NCBI RefSeq assembly: GCF_048263965.1
Contig: NZ_JBLXDO010000006.1
Span: 1 to 64,000, forward strand
Origin: Ferrimonas sp048263965
Lineage (GTDB): Bacteria; Pseudomonadota; Gammaproteobacteria; Enterobacterales; Shewanellaceae
Direction: 5' to 3'
DNA: 64,000 bases
Every line of letters starts with the position of its first letter. Within the stretch, counting starts at the first letter, position 1. The translations under genes were made by a program, and so were the position numbers. Below the pieces are notes generated by a model that saw nothing but the letters and a program-made list of their open reading frames with translations, searched no databases and was not told the origin of the DNA. Positions 22,417-31,546 of this stretch are shown here, piece by piece.

Positions 22417-23676
22417 ATGAGTCGATGGAAGGCGGTGTTTCTGCTGTTCCTGCTGCTGGCGGGGACCCGCGCCTGGGCGCTATCGCCGCAGGCGTTGAAA
22501 CTGCTGGATAACCGCTTTCGGGTGGATTACGGAATTGAAGCCATCACCATGCTGGTGCAGCGCAAGGAGCACAGCTCTCCGGTCATCGTTGTGCTTCCTG
22601 ATGGCAGCAAGTGGTATGCCCACCGACACCCCGACAATGTCAGTTGGAGCGAGGGCCCCGGTGGCGACATGATCCGGGTGTCCAACCCGACGCCCGGTCC
22701 CTGGCAGCTGATTGGCCAGGTCACTGAAAACAGCAAAATTCTGCTGATCAGCGACATTCAACTGAAGCTGGACCCTTTGCCGAAGAAGGTGTTCCGCGGT
22801 GAGCGCATCAAGCTCAATGCCAGCATCGAAGGCGACAACAATACCCTCTCCATTCGTGATTTCCATAAGATGCTCAAGTGGAAGGTGAACCTGGTGAGCG
22901 CCAACCGCCGGGGCGATGAAAACTATGCCGCCGGGGTAAAGAAGATTGGTGGCTTCGAGGATGACGGCACCAAGCTGGATGAGCGTCCCAACGATGGCCA
23001 CTTCACCTCCTCCCTGGACTTCGACCAACCTTCTGGCCTCTATGGTTTGCGACTAGAGGTGGGGAATGAGGTGTTTAACCGCACCGTCGATCAGGATCTG
23101 GAGATCATCCCCCAGCCGTTCAGGCTATCGGTACCGCAGAAGCCGGGAACCGATCCCGGTGAGTATCGGGTGCAGGTCAATGTGGATCAGCAGGATCTGA
23201 TGCCGGGTGAGCTGCATCTGGTTATTCAGGTTCGTGCGCCATCGGGCATGATGGGAGAGTTGACCGTTACGCCTCAGGAGGAGGTACAAAGCTATTCTCT
23301 GCCCATGGTGATGGAGATGGGCAGTTACCTGATTAAAGGCACCGCAGTAGGCACCACGGCGTCAGGGGAGGAGTTTTTCCTTAACCTCCCGGAGCTTAAC
23401 TTTTATGTGTCTCCACCGCCTCCCCCAAGCCTCAGCCCAGCTGAGCGGGCTGCCCTGGTCCAGGAACAGATGCAGGAGAAGGAAGATGCGGCACGATTTA
23501 GGGTGATCAGCATAGTGGTTGGCGCCAACGCCGTGCTGCTGCTGTTTGGTCTGGGCGTGTTGCTGTTCTGGCGCAAACGCATGCGGTTGATGGAACAGCT
23601 TGAGGCGGCGCCTCTGGTGGTGGAGCCAGAGATTGAAACGGATAAGATCGACCTGACGACAGACAGCAACAGTTAA
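22417..23676 (+). CDS. TIGR03503-like periplasmic/membrane protein
   Basis: This 419-residue protein has a Sec signal (cleavage after AWA, about 21), a large periplasmic region, and a C-terminal membrane helix near 360-380 followed by a short acidic cytoplasmic tail. The early section VDYGIEAITMLVQRKEHS, then PVIVVLPDGSKWYA, and GPWQLIGQV resemble the TIGR03503 family of marine gammaproteobacteria, which I recognise only by pattern. The middle looks like beta-sandwich repeats. Being 3 bases after dnaQ implies an operon, though no functional link is obvious. Confidence 0.65.
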   Translation: MSRWKAVFLLFLLLAGTRAWALSPQALKLLDNRFRVDYGIEAITMLVQRKEHSSPVIVVLPDGSKWYAHRHPDNVSWSEGPGGDMIRVSNPTPGPWQLIGQVTENSKILLISDIQLKLDPLPKKVFRGERIKLNASIEGDNNTLSIRDFHKMLKWKVNLVSANRRGDENYAAGVKKIGGFEDDGTKLDERPNDGHFTSSLDFDQPSGLYGLRLEVGNEVFNRTVDQDLEIIPQPFRLSVPQKPGTDPGEYRVQVNVDQQDLMPGELHLVIQVRAPSGMMGELTVTPQEEVQSYSLPMVMEMGSYLIKGTAVGTTASGEEFFLNLPELNFYVSPPPPPSLSPAERAALVQEQMQEKEDAARFRVISIVVGANAVLLLFGLGVLLFWRKRMRLMEQLEAAPLVVEPEIETDKIDLTTDSNS

Positions 23677-23679
23677 CAG

Positions 23680-23706
23680 AAAAGCCGGGTATTCCCCGGC
23701 TTTTTT
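23680..23706 (+). terminator. Rho-independent terminator after the dnaQ operon
   Basis: AAAAGCCGGG and CCCGGCTTTT pair around a short loop and are followed by a T-run, 4 bases past the stop. Confidence 0.9.
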
Positions 23707-23738
23707 GTGGATGTGATGCTCATCATCTCTGGCTAGCT

Positions 23739-25640
23739 TTATGTGGTGGGGCTGAGTCCACTGGTGCGGGCCAGCTTGTCCTGAAGCGCTTGTGCCAGAG
23801 GCGGCCAGGTCAGAATGCCCACAGGTGCGTTGTTGCTGTCGGTGACCATCAGGAAGTGTTCTTCCGAGGACTGCAGCCGAGAGGAGGCGCTCTCCAGGGA
23901 GGCGCAGCGCTCGATCTTTGGAACCTCATGTTTCATCACCTGATGCAGTTTGCGGTGCTGAAGCTCCCTGTCCAGGGTGCGTTCCGCGGCAGTATCCAGC
24001 AGAGGGCTGTGCCAGAAGGTGAGCATGGCGCTGGTGATGTAGCCTCGCACCGTATGACCATCCTCATCCACCACCAGGGCGACACTGAGGTCGGCCCGGT
24101 TCATCTGCTTCTCTGCCTTTGCCAGGGTGGTGTCGAGGTCCAGTTTCAGTATTGGTCCCAGAGCGATGGCGTCGATGCACTCTACAGAATGGGTTCGCTC
24201 TTCACAGAGAAGCTCCAGACAGATGTCCACCGCTTCTCTGTTGAACTGGGCTCCCCGTCCCTCCAGTAGCACCTCTCTGAGTTTTTCGAACCCCAGGGCC
24301 GGCCGATAGGGCCGGTGGGAGAGGATGGAGTCTGATACGTCGGCTACCGCCAGAATTTGGGACTCGATGAGTATCTGCGGTTCCTTCAGGCCATAGGGAT
24401 AGCCTGACCCGTCGAGCCGTTCATGGTGTTGCAGAATCATATCCCGAATGGGCCAGGGGAACTCCACGTCCTTGATGATGGCCGCGCCCCGCTCGGAGTG
24501 AGTCTTGATGAGATCAAACTCCTCTTCGTTCAGATGAGAGGGTTTGGTCAGCAGTTGTGTGGGAATCGCAAGTTTGCCGATGTCGTGGATCAGGCCACCG
24601 AGTTTCAATCCTTCCAGTTGGTGATGGCTCAGCCCCATGCGGCGGCCGATGCGGTGGGCCAGTTTGGCCACTGAGCGCTGATGGCCCGCGGTATAGGGGT
24701 CGTTCACTTCCAGGGCGTCGGCAATGGCGCCGACCAACTGCACCAGAGAGTGATTGAGCTGTTGCTTCTGCTGCCGAATAACGCGGGATTGCTCGGCGAC
24801 CACCTTGAGGGTTTTGGGCAGTTGAATGGCGTGCCAAATGATGGCGCCGTACACCATCAGGCTTTTGGCATCCACTTCGGTGTAGGGTTTGTCCCGGTTG
24901 AACACCCCCACCACCCCGACGATGGCGCCCCTGTAGATGACCGGAACACTCAGGTGATTGCTGACACTCTGGTCTGCCAGAAAGGGCAGGGGCTCGTCGT
25001 CCACATCGTTGCAGATGTAGGCTGCAGAGTCATCGATGCACAGGGCCAGGGCGGGGCAGAGGTCGATGGAGAAGCGTTCAGAGTCGATGTCCCGGGTCTG
25101 GTGCCGTGTAGTCAGTTGCAGCTCCCGTTTGCCTGGGTTGTAGTGCATCAGGTAGCCATCGTGAGACTGTGAGATGTGCACCGCCCGGCTGACCAGCTGG
25201 TTGAGGGTTTCCTCAGGGGCGCTTTTTATCACCGTCTCCAGGTGGCCTATCCACTGGTCGCTGGAGTAGAGTGCGTGGTTGTAGTTGGGGTGCAGCTCCA
25301 TCAGCCAGCGGTTGTCCAGGTCAAACTCCATCAGCGACAGGCAGACGGGCAATTGGTCATTGCCTGTGGGGGCGGCAATGCAGTGCACCCCTTTTCCCTC
25401 GAGGGAGACACACTGGAACTGGATGCGCCGCTGCAAAAAGCCCAGGCTCATCTGTTGATCGGCACTTAAAGCGGGCAGCAGTTGGCACAGTGGCACAGGG
25501 AGGTCGCTTTCGGGACACAGGTTGGCAAGGAGTTCTTGGCTGGCCTGGTGCACATTGAGTTCGGCATCAAGCAGCGCCCATTGAAGGCCGCTGATCCCTA
25601 AGACATCGATGTTGATTGGCGCAGTGATTGTGCTGGTCAT
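23739..25640 (-). CDS. HD-GYP domain signalling protein with GAF and CBS domains
   Basis: This 633-residue cytoplasmic protein should hydrolyse cyclic di-GMP. An N-terminal PAS-like region (about 15-150) is followed by a GAF domain (about 160-300), an HD-GYP domain (about 310-490) and two CBS repeats at the C-terminus (about 500-620). The HD-GYP residues are intact: AGHQRSVAKLAHRIG, GLIHDIGKLAIP, HSERGAAII and HHERLDGSGYPYGL. CBS pairs usually bind adenine nucleotides, suggesting energy-state control. ATG 25640 has GGAGT at good spacing; the longer frame to 25736 lacks one. Confidence 0.88.
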   Translation of the reverse strand: MTSTITAPINIDVLGISGLQWALLDAELNVHQASQELLANLCPESDLPVPLCQLLPALSADQQMSLGFLQRRIQFQCVSLEGKGVHCIAAPTGNDQLPVCLSLMEFDLDNRWLMELHPNYNHALYSSDQWIGHLETVIKSAPEETLNQLVSRAVHISQSHDGYLMHYNPGKRELQLTTRHQTRDIDSERFSIDLCPALALCIDDSAAYICNDVDDEPLPFLADQSVSNHLSVPVIYRGAIVGVVGVFNRDKPYTEVDAKSLMVYGAIIWHAIQLPKTLKVVAEQSRVIRQQKQQLNHSLVQLVGAIADALEVNDPYTAGHQRSVAKLAHRIGRRMGLSHHQLEGLKLGGLIHDIGKLAIPTQLLTKPSHLNEEEFDLIKTHSERGAAIIKDVEFPWPIRDMILQHHERLDGSGYPYGLKEPQILIESQILAVADVSDSILSHRPYRPALGFEKLREVLLEGRGAQFNREAVDICLELLCEERTHSVECIDAIALGPILKLDLDTTLAKAEKQMNRADLSVALVVDEDGHTVRGYITSAMLTFWHSPLLDTAAERTLDRELQHRKLHQVMKHEVPKIERCASLESASSRLQSSEEHFLMVTDSNNAPVGILTWPPLAQALQDKLARTSGLSPTT

Positions 25641-25815
25641 CGCAGTTGACTCCAGTTCCTTGCCGAATCGGCTTCCGCATCGTTTTAATCGTGGTTTGCC
25701 TAGTTCCAACTTAGCGGTATTTCTTGAAAGTTCCAATAGCTAAGTCCATGAATGGCCGATAAAACTGCCTAAGAAATGTCTTTGGGGGAGGTTGAATACA
25801 CAAGGGGGCAAAAAA

Positions 25816-25922
25816 GGACCGGTCGCGGCGAGAGGTAGCGCAGGTTGGGACCCGCGACCGTCCAAAATAAAAGAGGCTGAGCTGCAGTGAGAGGTAGTGA
25901 CTGTCGAGGACTGCAGCCCGCC
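25816..25922. repeat. Twin hairpins with the same loop sequence
   Basis: Hairpin 1: GGACCGGTCGCGG (25816-25828) with CCCGCGACCGTCC (25851-25863). Hairpin 2: GCTGCAGT (25881-25888) with ACTGCAGC (25910-25917), extended by GGC/GCC. Both start their loop with GAGAGGTAG (25830-25838 and 25889-25897), that is CTACCTCTC on the minus strand. On the minus strand each is followed by a U-rich tail, so together they can terminate the upstream gene at 25932-26228. Confidence 0.75.
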
Positions 25923-25931
25923 AAAAATGGA

Positions 25932-26228
25932 TTAAGAGGCCATGGCCCTTTCGGCATCGATGTAGTTGAGGGCACTGATTATCCCGTGATGCCAGTCGAC
26001 CGCCAGTTTCAGCTTGCGACTTTCGGTGTTCATCACGTAGCGCTCGAAATCTTTGCCCAACTCTCTGCGCAAGGATTTGGAGTGATGAATGCTACGCAGG
26101 GCCAGCACTTCATGGAGAGGAATTTTCCAGAACACCAGTTTACCGTCCGGCTCTTGAGTAACGGCCGTAGAGTCGTAAACCCAACCAACTTGGTGTACCA
26201 GATCGATCAGTTTTACTTTTTGGTCCAT
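25932..26228 (-). CDS. Hypothetical protein, 98 residues
   Basis: I do not recognise this small soluble protein. It starts DQKVKLIDLVHQVGWVYDST, contains FWKIPLHEVLAL and RELGKDFERYVMNTESRKL, and ends AERAMAS. Charged residues alternate with hydrophobic ones as in a folded alpha-beta protein. ATG 26228 has GGGAG 7 bases upstream and is preferred to the longer frame from 26258. It is followed by two hairpins with identical loops and preceded by an AT-rich region with inverted repeats. Confidence 0.7.
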   Translation of the reverse strand: MDQKVKLIDLVHQVGWVYDSTAVTQEPDGKLVFWKIPLHEVLALRSIHHSKSLRRELGKDFERYVMNTESRKLKLAVDWHHGIISALNYIDAERAMAS

Positions 26229-26280
26229 TATTGACTCCCTTATATTTCTTTTCGTCAATCTGTGAACATAAAATTAATGA

Positions 26281-26348
26281 CGCTAATTATGCCTGCGTGC
26301 TCCCCGCACTAAATATTCATTATGAATATCGGCTGGTATTAATTAGCG
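26281..26348. promoter_or_regulatory. Nested inverted repeats upstream of the 98-residue protein gene
   Basis: CGCTAATTA (26281-26289) and TAATTAGCG (26340-26348) are perfect inverted arms around a second inverted repeat ATATTCA-N3-TGAATAT (26313-26329). The region is AT-rich and lies about 50-120 bases upstream of the start at 26228. It may be a regulator site; no known consensus matched. Confidence 0.45.
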
Positions 26349-26410
26349 CCTTATTAGGACGGTAAGAGTAATTTAATACTTCACCGCCCAAGCCATGTCG
26401 ATTAAGGCAT

Positions 26411-26644
26411 TCAGCTGAAGCTGCGCCGCTCCCAGGTTCTGGGGCTGCGGGGCCAGCGCCGGTCTCGGTTCTGTTCCCATGCGATAACTATCGGGTTTCG
26501 ACTACCGCGCTCCTTTCGATAAAGTCCGGAAACAAAGACCAGTGCTGCGACCACCAGAGAGGCAAGATAAAACAATACCATTCCAGTAATACACAAACAT
26601 GCGAATAACACTAGACAGCTGCCTACGAGTTCTAATACTTCCAT
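26411..26644 (-). CDS. Small hypothetical membrane protein
   Basis: This 77-residue protein has two adjoining hydrophobic segments (about 4-22 and 23-42, LVGSCLVLFACLCITGMVLF and the stretch after it) and a strongly basic C-terminal tail with several Arg and Pro. No family was recognised. AGAGG precedes the ATG at good distance. It lies alone, about 180 bases upstream of the 98-residue protein gene on the same strand; the two could be cotranscribed. Confidence 0.55.
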   Translation of the reverse strand: MEVLELVGSCLVLFACLCITGMVLFYLASLVVAALVFVSGLYRKERGSRNPIVIAWEQNRDRRWPRSPRTWERRSFS

Positions 26645-27165
26645 ATTAACCTCTGCTATTTGTGTGGCCTTAATCTTGAAATTTATATAAACACAGAAAT
26701 CCTTTACTGACCCATAACTTAAGAAAATAAGTGTTAAGTGGATCTCCTATTGGCATTACATTGATAAGTAGATTCAACTTGCCTGATGAAGCGGGGTAGT
26801 GTGAATCACTTGCTTGGGGGGGCAGGGGGAGAAGATTAAGTAATATTGATGGAGGTGATTCTTCTTGGTCACTCTGTCCCTATGAACGATATTGTGTTTC
26901 TGTGGGATCGTTCGATCGATAAAAAACTGCAAAATCTCCATTTCGTAGCAGGATATAACTCCGAGAACCGGGCGCTCACTGGGCTAAAATAGGTGGGCTG
27001 GCGGCAAAAATCGAGAGTTTCTTCTCTCTGTTACCAAAAAGTAGCGCCAACGGAAGGTGATCCGGCTCACGCCAATGGTGTTTTGTGCAGTGAGCCAGGT
27101 GTGTTTTCTTTAGGGTTTGGACTTCCGGACTGCCATGATTATGGGGGCGCCATCGAACAGAAAGC
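26645..27165. other. Intergenic region of about 520 bases
   Basis: Left part (to about 26980) is AT-rich with no gene. An open frame at 26976-27221 on the minus strand overlaps the transporter end and has no start signal or family features; I treat it as chance. No clear terminator for the transporter gene was found here. Confidence 0.5.
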
Positions 27166-28119
27166 TTATTGGCCTGCCTGGGCATTGGGCCAGAAGTGCA
27201 GGGCATAGCGAAGAGCGACATAGCCCACCATCAGACTGGCCAGCAACAGTTCCATGTCCGCCAGGGGTCTTAGCACGGCAGTCAGCTCTGAAGCGCCATT
27301 GGCCGCCTTATCCAGCACCTGGTAGAGGGCGGTGGCTGATATCACCAGGGGAAAGGTGAAAGCCGCATACCCAGGGCTGAAAGGAAGGCGAAGCAGGCGA
27401 AACATGGCCAGGTACACCAGAGTCGTCATAAGCAGCGCAAGCGGGAGCAGTGTATTGATGACGACAGTGTCTGGCTGGCGAATGACAGCCAGGTAACCGG
27501 TCAGCGCCAGACTGGCCGGAGCGGCCATGATGGCAAAGGTGGGGTAGCCTTTGGGATCCTCCCAGCGTCGGCATATCAACCGGTAGATCATCACCGGCAG
27601 CAGCAGTGCGTAGTTGGCCAGCCCTAGCCACATCAGCCCTTTCGCCAAAGGGTAGAGGGTGTCACTGGGGTAGGAGAGGGCAGCCACAATGATCCCCACC
27701 GGCGGCACAAACCAACTGGGTAGCATGGTGGAGAGTCTGGGCTCTCGCAGCCTGTGGTAGAGAAACAGGGTCATCAGAATCAGGTGCATGGATACCGCGC
27801 CACTCCACAGCAGGGTGGCTGCTGTGGGCAGATACAACCCCAGTGTCTTAGAGAGGATCATGGCGGCCATAGCGTAGGTGGGGATAACACTGCCCACCAG
27901 AGGACAGGCAATTTCCCTGCGCAAAACAGAGGGGTGCAGAAGGAACTTCACCGTCAGCATCAGCCAGAGTACTGCCGCAACGCTGGCCAGGATAATCTGA
28001 ATCCACATCCCTGAGTCCAGCCTCTGCTCCAGGCAAAGGCCGAGACTGGCGATGCCCAGCGCCAACCCTGCCATGGGAGTGGGAAGGTGTTGGGACTTTC
28101 GATGTAGGAGAGTGCTCAT
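27166..28119 (-). CDS. TehA/SLAC1-type (TDT family) membrane transporter
   Basis: This 317-residue protein has about ten membrane helices. It opens with the family phrase LPTPMAGLALGIASLGLCLE and contains VPPVGIIVAALSY, then GLMWLGLANYALLLPVMIYRL, KGYPTFAIMAAPASLALTGYL and PFSPGYAAFTFPLVISATAL, all typical of the voltage-dependent anion channel/TDT family (TehA, SLAC1). Such proteins carry chloride, sulfite or C4-dicarboxylates, and TehA gives tellurite resistance. The substrate is unclear. It is divergent from a LysR regulator gene, its likely controller. Confidence 0.85.
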   Translation of the reverse strand: MSTLLHRKSQHLPTPMAGLALGIASLGLCLEQRLDSGMWIQIILASVAAVLWLMLTVKFLLHPSVLRREIACPLVGSVIPTYAMAAMILSKTLGLYLPTAATLLWSGAVSMHLILMTLFLYHRLREPRLSTMLPSWFVPPVGIIVAALSYPSDTLYPLAKGLMWLGLANYALLLPVMIYRLICRRWEDPKGYPTFAIMAAPASLALTGYLAVIRQPDTVVINTLLPLALLMTTLVYLAMFRLLRLPFSPGYAAFTFPLVISATALYQVLDKAANGASELTAVLRPLADMELLLASLMVGYVALRYALHFWPNAQAGQ

Positions 28120-28213
28120 GGGGAACCTCAGAAACGGCTTGATGCGGCTATTGTCCCTCGTTCCCTCATTTAATAATATCGAATATATCGCAATAACTGT
28201 TTAGAAGAACTAT

Positions 28214-29086
28214 ATGGTGGACCTCTCTCTGAAGCAGCTCAGGTTGTTCTGCTCCGTCGCGCACACAGGCAATCTCGGCATCAGCGCTGAGCAGCTGTTT
28301 CTGACCCGGGGAGCGGTTAGCCAGGGAATCAAGGCCCTGGAGTCCCAATTGGGCGTGTCTCTGTTTGAGAGACAGGCTCAGAGGCTGCACCTCAATGCCC
28401 GAGGCCATCTGCTGTTGCCACTGGCTCGGCAGATGCTCAATCGTCAGGACAATATTCTGGCCCTGTTTGAACCCGGAGGATGTCAGGCGCCCCTGCGTCT
28501 GGGTGCCAGCCTGACCATAGGCAATTATCTGTTGCCGGCACTCCTTGGCGGTGAGCTCGGCAGCATCCCTCTCAGTGGTGAAGTTCGCCTGGCCAACAGT
28601 GCAGAGATTCAGAAGGCGTTGATGGCCTATCAACTGGATCTTGGATTGATTGAAAGCGAGACTCTGGAGTTGGGACTGGAGAGAAGCCATTGGCGGGATG
28701 ATGAGATGGTGTTGATTGCGCCTCCGGGTCATCCTCTGTCAGGAAAGGTGGCGAACTGGGGGCGGCTCTCTGAAGAGACCTGGGTACTCAGGGAGAGCCT
28801 GTCTGGCAGTCGTGAGCAGTTTGAGCGGCACCTGAGACCAAGGCTCAAGCCTGCCATCAAGATAATGGAGCTGGGCAGCCTGGAGGCGGTGGTGCGATCG
28901 GTGCAAGCGGGGCTGGGGTGTGCCCTGGTGTCTCGCCTGGCTTGTGATGAGGCACTTGATCGGAAAGTGGTCTCTCAGGTTGAGTTGCCCGAGCCCATCT
29001 ATCGTCGTCTCTACCTTGTCTGGGGCGAGGGCAACCGAGCCCTGCCTCAGGTGGCGTCGGCGGTGAAGCTACTGTCGCCTCGTTGA
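28214..29086 (+). CDS. LysR-family transcriptional regulator
   Basis: This 290-residue protein has the LysR N-terminal helix-turn-helix (LKQLRLFCSVAHTGNLGISA, then AEQLFLTRGAVSQGIKALE and LFERQAQRLHLNARG) and a substrate-binding domain with the usual LRLGASLTIGNYLLPALL start. The branch resembles CysB/CbbR/YeiE-like regulators. The start lies 94 bases from the divergent transporter start, and the space has the sequence ATATCGAATATATCG, a T-N11-A style site. Its last 40 bases overlap the convergent hypothetical gene. Confidence 0.9.
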   Translation: MVDLSLKQLRLFCSVAHTGNLGISAEQLFLTRGAVSQGIKALESQLGVSLFERQAQRLHLNARGHLLLPLARQMLNRQDNILALFEPGGCQAPLRLGASLTIGNYLLPALLGGELGSIPLSGEVRLANSAEIQKALMAYQLDLGLIESETLELGLERSHWRDDEMVLIAPPGHPLSGKVANWGRLSEETWVLRESLSGSREQFERHLRPRLKPAIKIMELGSLEAVVRSVQAGLGCALVSRLACDEALDRKVVSQVELPEPIYRRLYLVWGEGNRALPQVASAVKLLSPR

Positions 29087-30162
29087 CCCGCCGGTGGGAC
29101 AACAGGAAGGAAGGGGGGCTCGTCCCCAATCAGCTCATCCAGCAGATGAATGGGAGGCATCACCACCTCAGGGCCACCGGGGTAGTCAGGGTGCCCCCCT
29201 GGCGGCAGCGGTGGCGGATGAGGACCATTGGCCAAATCCGGTGGGAAGGGCAGTATGATCTCCACCGGATTGCCCTCCCGATCATAGAGAGGATGCCTTG
29301 GGCGGCCATCGGGGCCAAACTCTGGAATGGCAGGGCGGCCGTTGGCATCAAACAGGGCAACGGTGGTTTCCGGATCCAGGTAGCTGACCACCAGATTGCC
29401 TTCCCAACTGATGGGGTCAACCAGCAGCCCCGGATTGGCCTGGCGGAACGCATTGACGAAGGCTTCGGCCTGAGCTGCAGTCTCGTAGCTGCCGCGGAAT
29501 ATGCATCCAGCCTGCCGGCAGAAATGGTAGATGGGATCAACCCCCTGACCCGGCTCCATTCCCCAGTTTTCACTCCAGGGACCCATCATCCTGTCGGCCA
29601 TGAACATGGCCAGCTGGCCATCCACGAACTTTTCCGGGTGCTCATAGATGAACCGTGCTTCCGCCAGGCTGTACACGGAGAAGATCAGCTCGCCATTCAC
29701 CATTTGCGGAATCAGCAGCTTATCGCCCACCACCAGGCTGGCCTTGCCCGGTTCAAGCATCGCCATTAGCTCATCGTAATCGGGCGACCCGGGCTGAATC
29801 AGTCTGGCGTAACTTGGGGTATTGGGGGCACTGACCTCGGCGGGCAACGCACTGCTGGTTGAGGCGCGAAACAGTCCGAAATGAGGGTGACCCGGGGCGG
29901 TGTCAGAGTTGACGCCATCGGGCTTTTCCCCCTGGGAAGCGGCGGTCACCGCCACCAGGTCGGCCTCCTGGCCGGTTGGGGCCTTGCTAAAATCAGCGAG
30001 AGTCAAAACCGCTTGCCCCTGCTCCGTCTGGGCGCTGGGATCTGGGGCGGAGTGCAGGTTCAGCAACCTCATCAGGCGATCAGACGGCATGGCGCTGCCC
30101 TGGTGAAAACACCAGAAACCGGCCACCACTGCCATCAATGCCCAGATAGGTTTCGCTTTCAT
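29047..30162 (-). CDS. Exported hypothetical protein with proline-rich tail
   Basis: This 371-residue protein has a signal peptide or single anchor (about 5-24, ending QGSA). Residues 25-120 are low-complexity; the middle (about 125-270) looks folded, with MFMADRMMGPWSENWGMEPG, an HFCRQAGCIF pair of cysteines and EAFVNAFRQANPGLLVDP. The C-terminal 90 residues are Pro/Gly-rich (GPHPPPLPPGGHPDYPGGPE). No family recognised. ATG 30162 gives the cleaner signal peptide. Its end overlaps the convergent LysR gene by 40 bases. Confidence 0.6.
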   Translation of the reverse strand: MKAKPIWALMAVVAGFWCFHQGSAMPSDRLMRLLNLHSAPDPSAQTEQGQAVLTLADFSKAPTGQEADLVAVTAASQGEKPDGVNSDTAPGHPHFGLFRASTSSALPAEVSAPNTPSYARLIQPGSPDYDELMAMLEPGKASLVVGDKLLIPQMVNGELIFSVYSLAEARFIYEHPEKFVDGQLAMFMADRMMGPWSENWGMEPGQGVDPIYHFCRQAGCIFRGSYETAAQAEAFVNAFRQANPGLLVDPISWEGNLVVSYLDPETTVALFDANGRPAIPEFGPDGRPRHPLYDREGNPVEIILPFPPDLANGPHPPPLPPGGHPDYPGGPEVVMPPIHLLDELIGDEPPFLPVVPPAGQRGDSSFTADAT

Positions 30163-30310
30163 TCGCTGCCCTGACTCATAACCTTTGGCCATTCTATCAG
30201 AAAAAACTCTTAGGTTACCCGGTGAGTCGGAGAATCGCGTGTAGACGTTTAGCCGTCCAAATGCTAACGTCGACCACAGTGTATTTTATGGCCTGTTGAG
30301 GGAGAGTGGT

Positions 30311-31423
30311 ATGAGAGTTGGAATAGTGGGTTGGCGAGGCATGGTGGGCTCGGTGTTGGTGGAGCGTATGCATCAGCAGCAGGATTTCGACTCCATTAAA
30401 GCCACCTTCTTCACAACTTCCCAGGCGGGTCAACCTGCGCCGAAAGGTGCCAGTGAGCCGACTCTGGCGGATGCGTTCGACCTGGCCCGACTGGAGCAGA
30501 TGGAGGCGATCATCTCCTGCCAGGGTTCTGACTACACCAAGGAGGTCTATCCCAGGTTGCGCCAGTCTGGCTGGCAAGGCTACTGGATTGACGCCGCTTC
30601 CAACCTGAGAATGGACGACGAGGCCACCATAGTGCTGGACCCGGTGAATCGGGATGTGATTGATCGGGCGCTGGATGAGGGCAAGAACACCTTCGTTGGC
30701 GGCAACTGCACCGTCTCTTTGATGCTGATGGCCATTGGCGGCTTGCTGGAAGCGGATCTGGTGGAGTGGATAAGCCCCATGACCTATCAGGCGGCCTCCG
30801 GTGGTGGCGCCCGTCACATGAAGGAGCTGTTGGCACAGATGGGGGAGCTGCATAAGGAGGTGGCTGACCAGCTGTCTAACCCCGCGTCGGCCATTCTGGA
30901 GATCGAGCGGGCGGTGACCGCCAAGATGAACTCGGGCTCCCTGGATGCCTCTCAGTTCGGTGTGCCTCTGGCTGGTAGCCTGATCCCCTGGATCGATTCG
31001 CCGCTGGAATCCGGTCAGAGCCGCGAGGAGTGGAAAGCCCAGGTGGAGGCCAACAAGATCCTCGGCAGTGAACAGCAGCCCATTGCCATCGATGGACTTT
31101 GCGTCCGGGTGGGGGCGCTGCGCTGCCACAGCCAGGCGCTGACCATCAAGCTCAAGCGTGATCTTCCTCTGGAGGAGATTGAGCGGCTGATAGCCCAGCA
31201 CAATGACTGGGTGCAACTGGTGCCCAACACGCCGGAGGCCAGCCGTGAGCAGCTGACGCCAACTGCGGTCACCGGAACCTTGTCGGTGCCTGTGGGCAGA
31301 CTGCGCAAGCTGGCCATGGGCCCGGAATACCTGTCTGCCTTCACCGTCGGGGATCAGCTGCTTTGGGGAGCGGCGGAGCCATTGCGACGCATGTTAACCA
31401 TCCTGGTGGCCAGACAGGCCTGA
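30311..31423 (+). CDS. asd: Aspartate-semialdehyde dehydrogenase
   Basis: This 370-residue enzyme reduces aspartyl phosphate to the semialdehyde for Lys, Met, Thr and diaminopimelate synthesis. It opens VGIVGWRGMVGSVLVERM, the NADP-binding signature of the gammaproteobacterial long form, and has the catalytic Cys 133 in GGNCTVSLML and the substrate loop in TYQAASGGGARHMKEL. Length matches the E. coli enzyme. The ATG at 30311 has GGGAGAG upstream; the frame runs back to 30296. Monocistronic. Confidence 0.95.
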   Translation: MRVGIVGWRGMVGSVLVERMHQQQDFDSIKATFFTTSQAGQPAPKGASEPTLADAFDLARLEQMEAIISCQGSDYTKEVYPRLRQSGWQGYWIDAASNLRMDDEATIVLDPVNRDVIDRALDEGKNTFVGGNCTVSLMLMAIGGLLEADLVEWISPMTYQAASGGGARHMKELLAQMGELHKEVADQLSNPASAILEIERAVTAKMNSGSLDASQFGVPLAGSLIPWIDSPLESGQSREEWKAQVEANKILGSEQQPIAIDGLCVRVGALRCHSQALTIKLKRDLPLEEIERLIAQHNDWVQLVPNTPEASREQLTPTAVTGTLSVPVGRLRKLAMGPEYLSAFTVGDQLLWGAAEPLRRMLTILVARQA

Positions 31424-31546
31424 TCCAGCGCATATTTTCCCGGATTACTGTCGCGGTGAGCCGGTAGGCCGGGCTATACTGCCCGGCAAAGATTATGGGG
31501 CCGACCTTCAATCCTGGGTGGGCCCTTTTGCTGGAGTAGAGTATCG

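Noticed and set aside
26976..27221. Minus-strand ORF of 81 residues
   Set aside because: No ribosome site or recognisable feature, and it overlaps the end of the transporter gene on the same strand in another frame.
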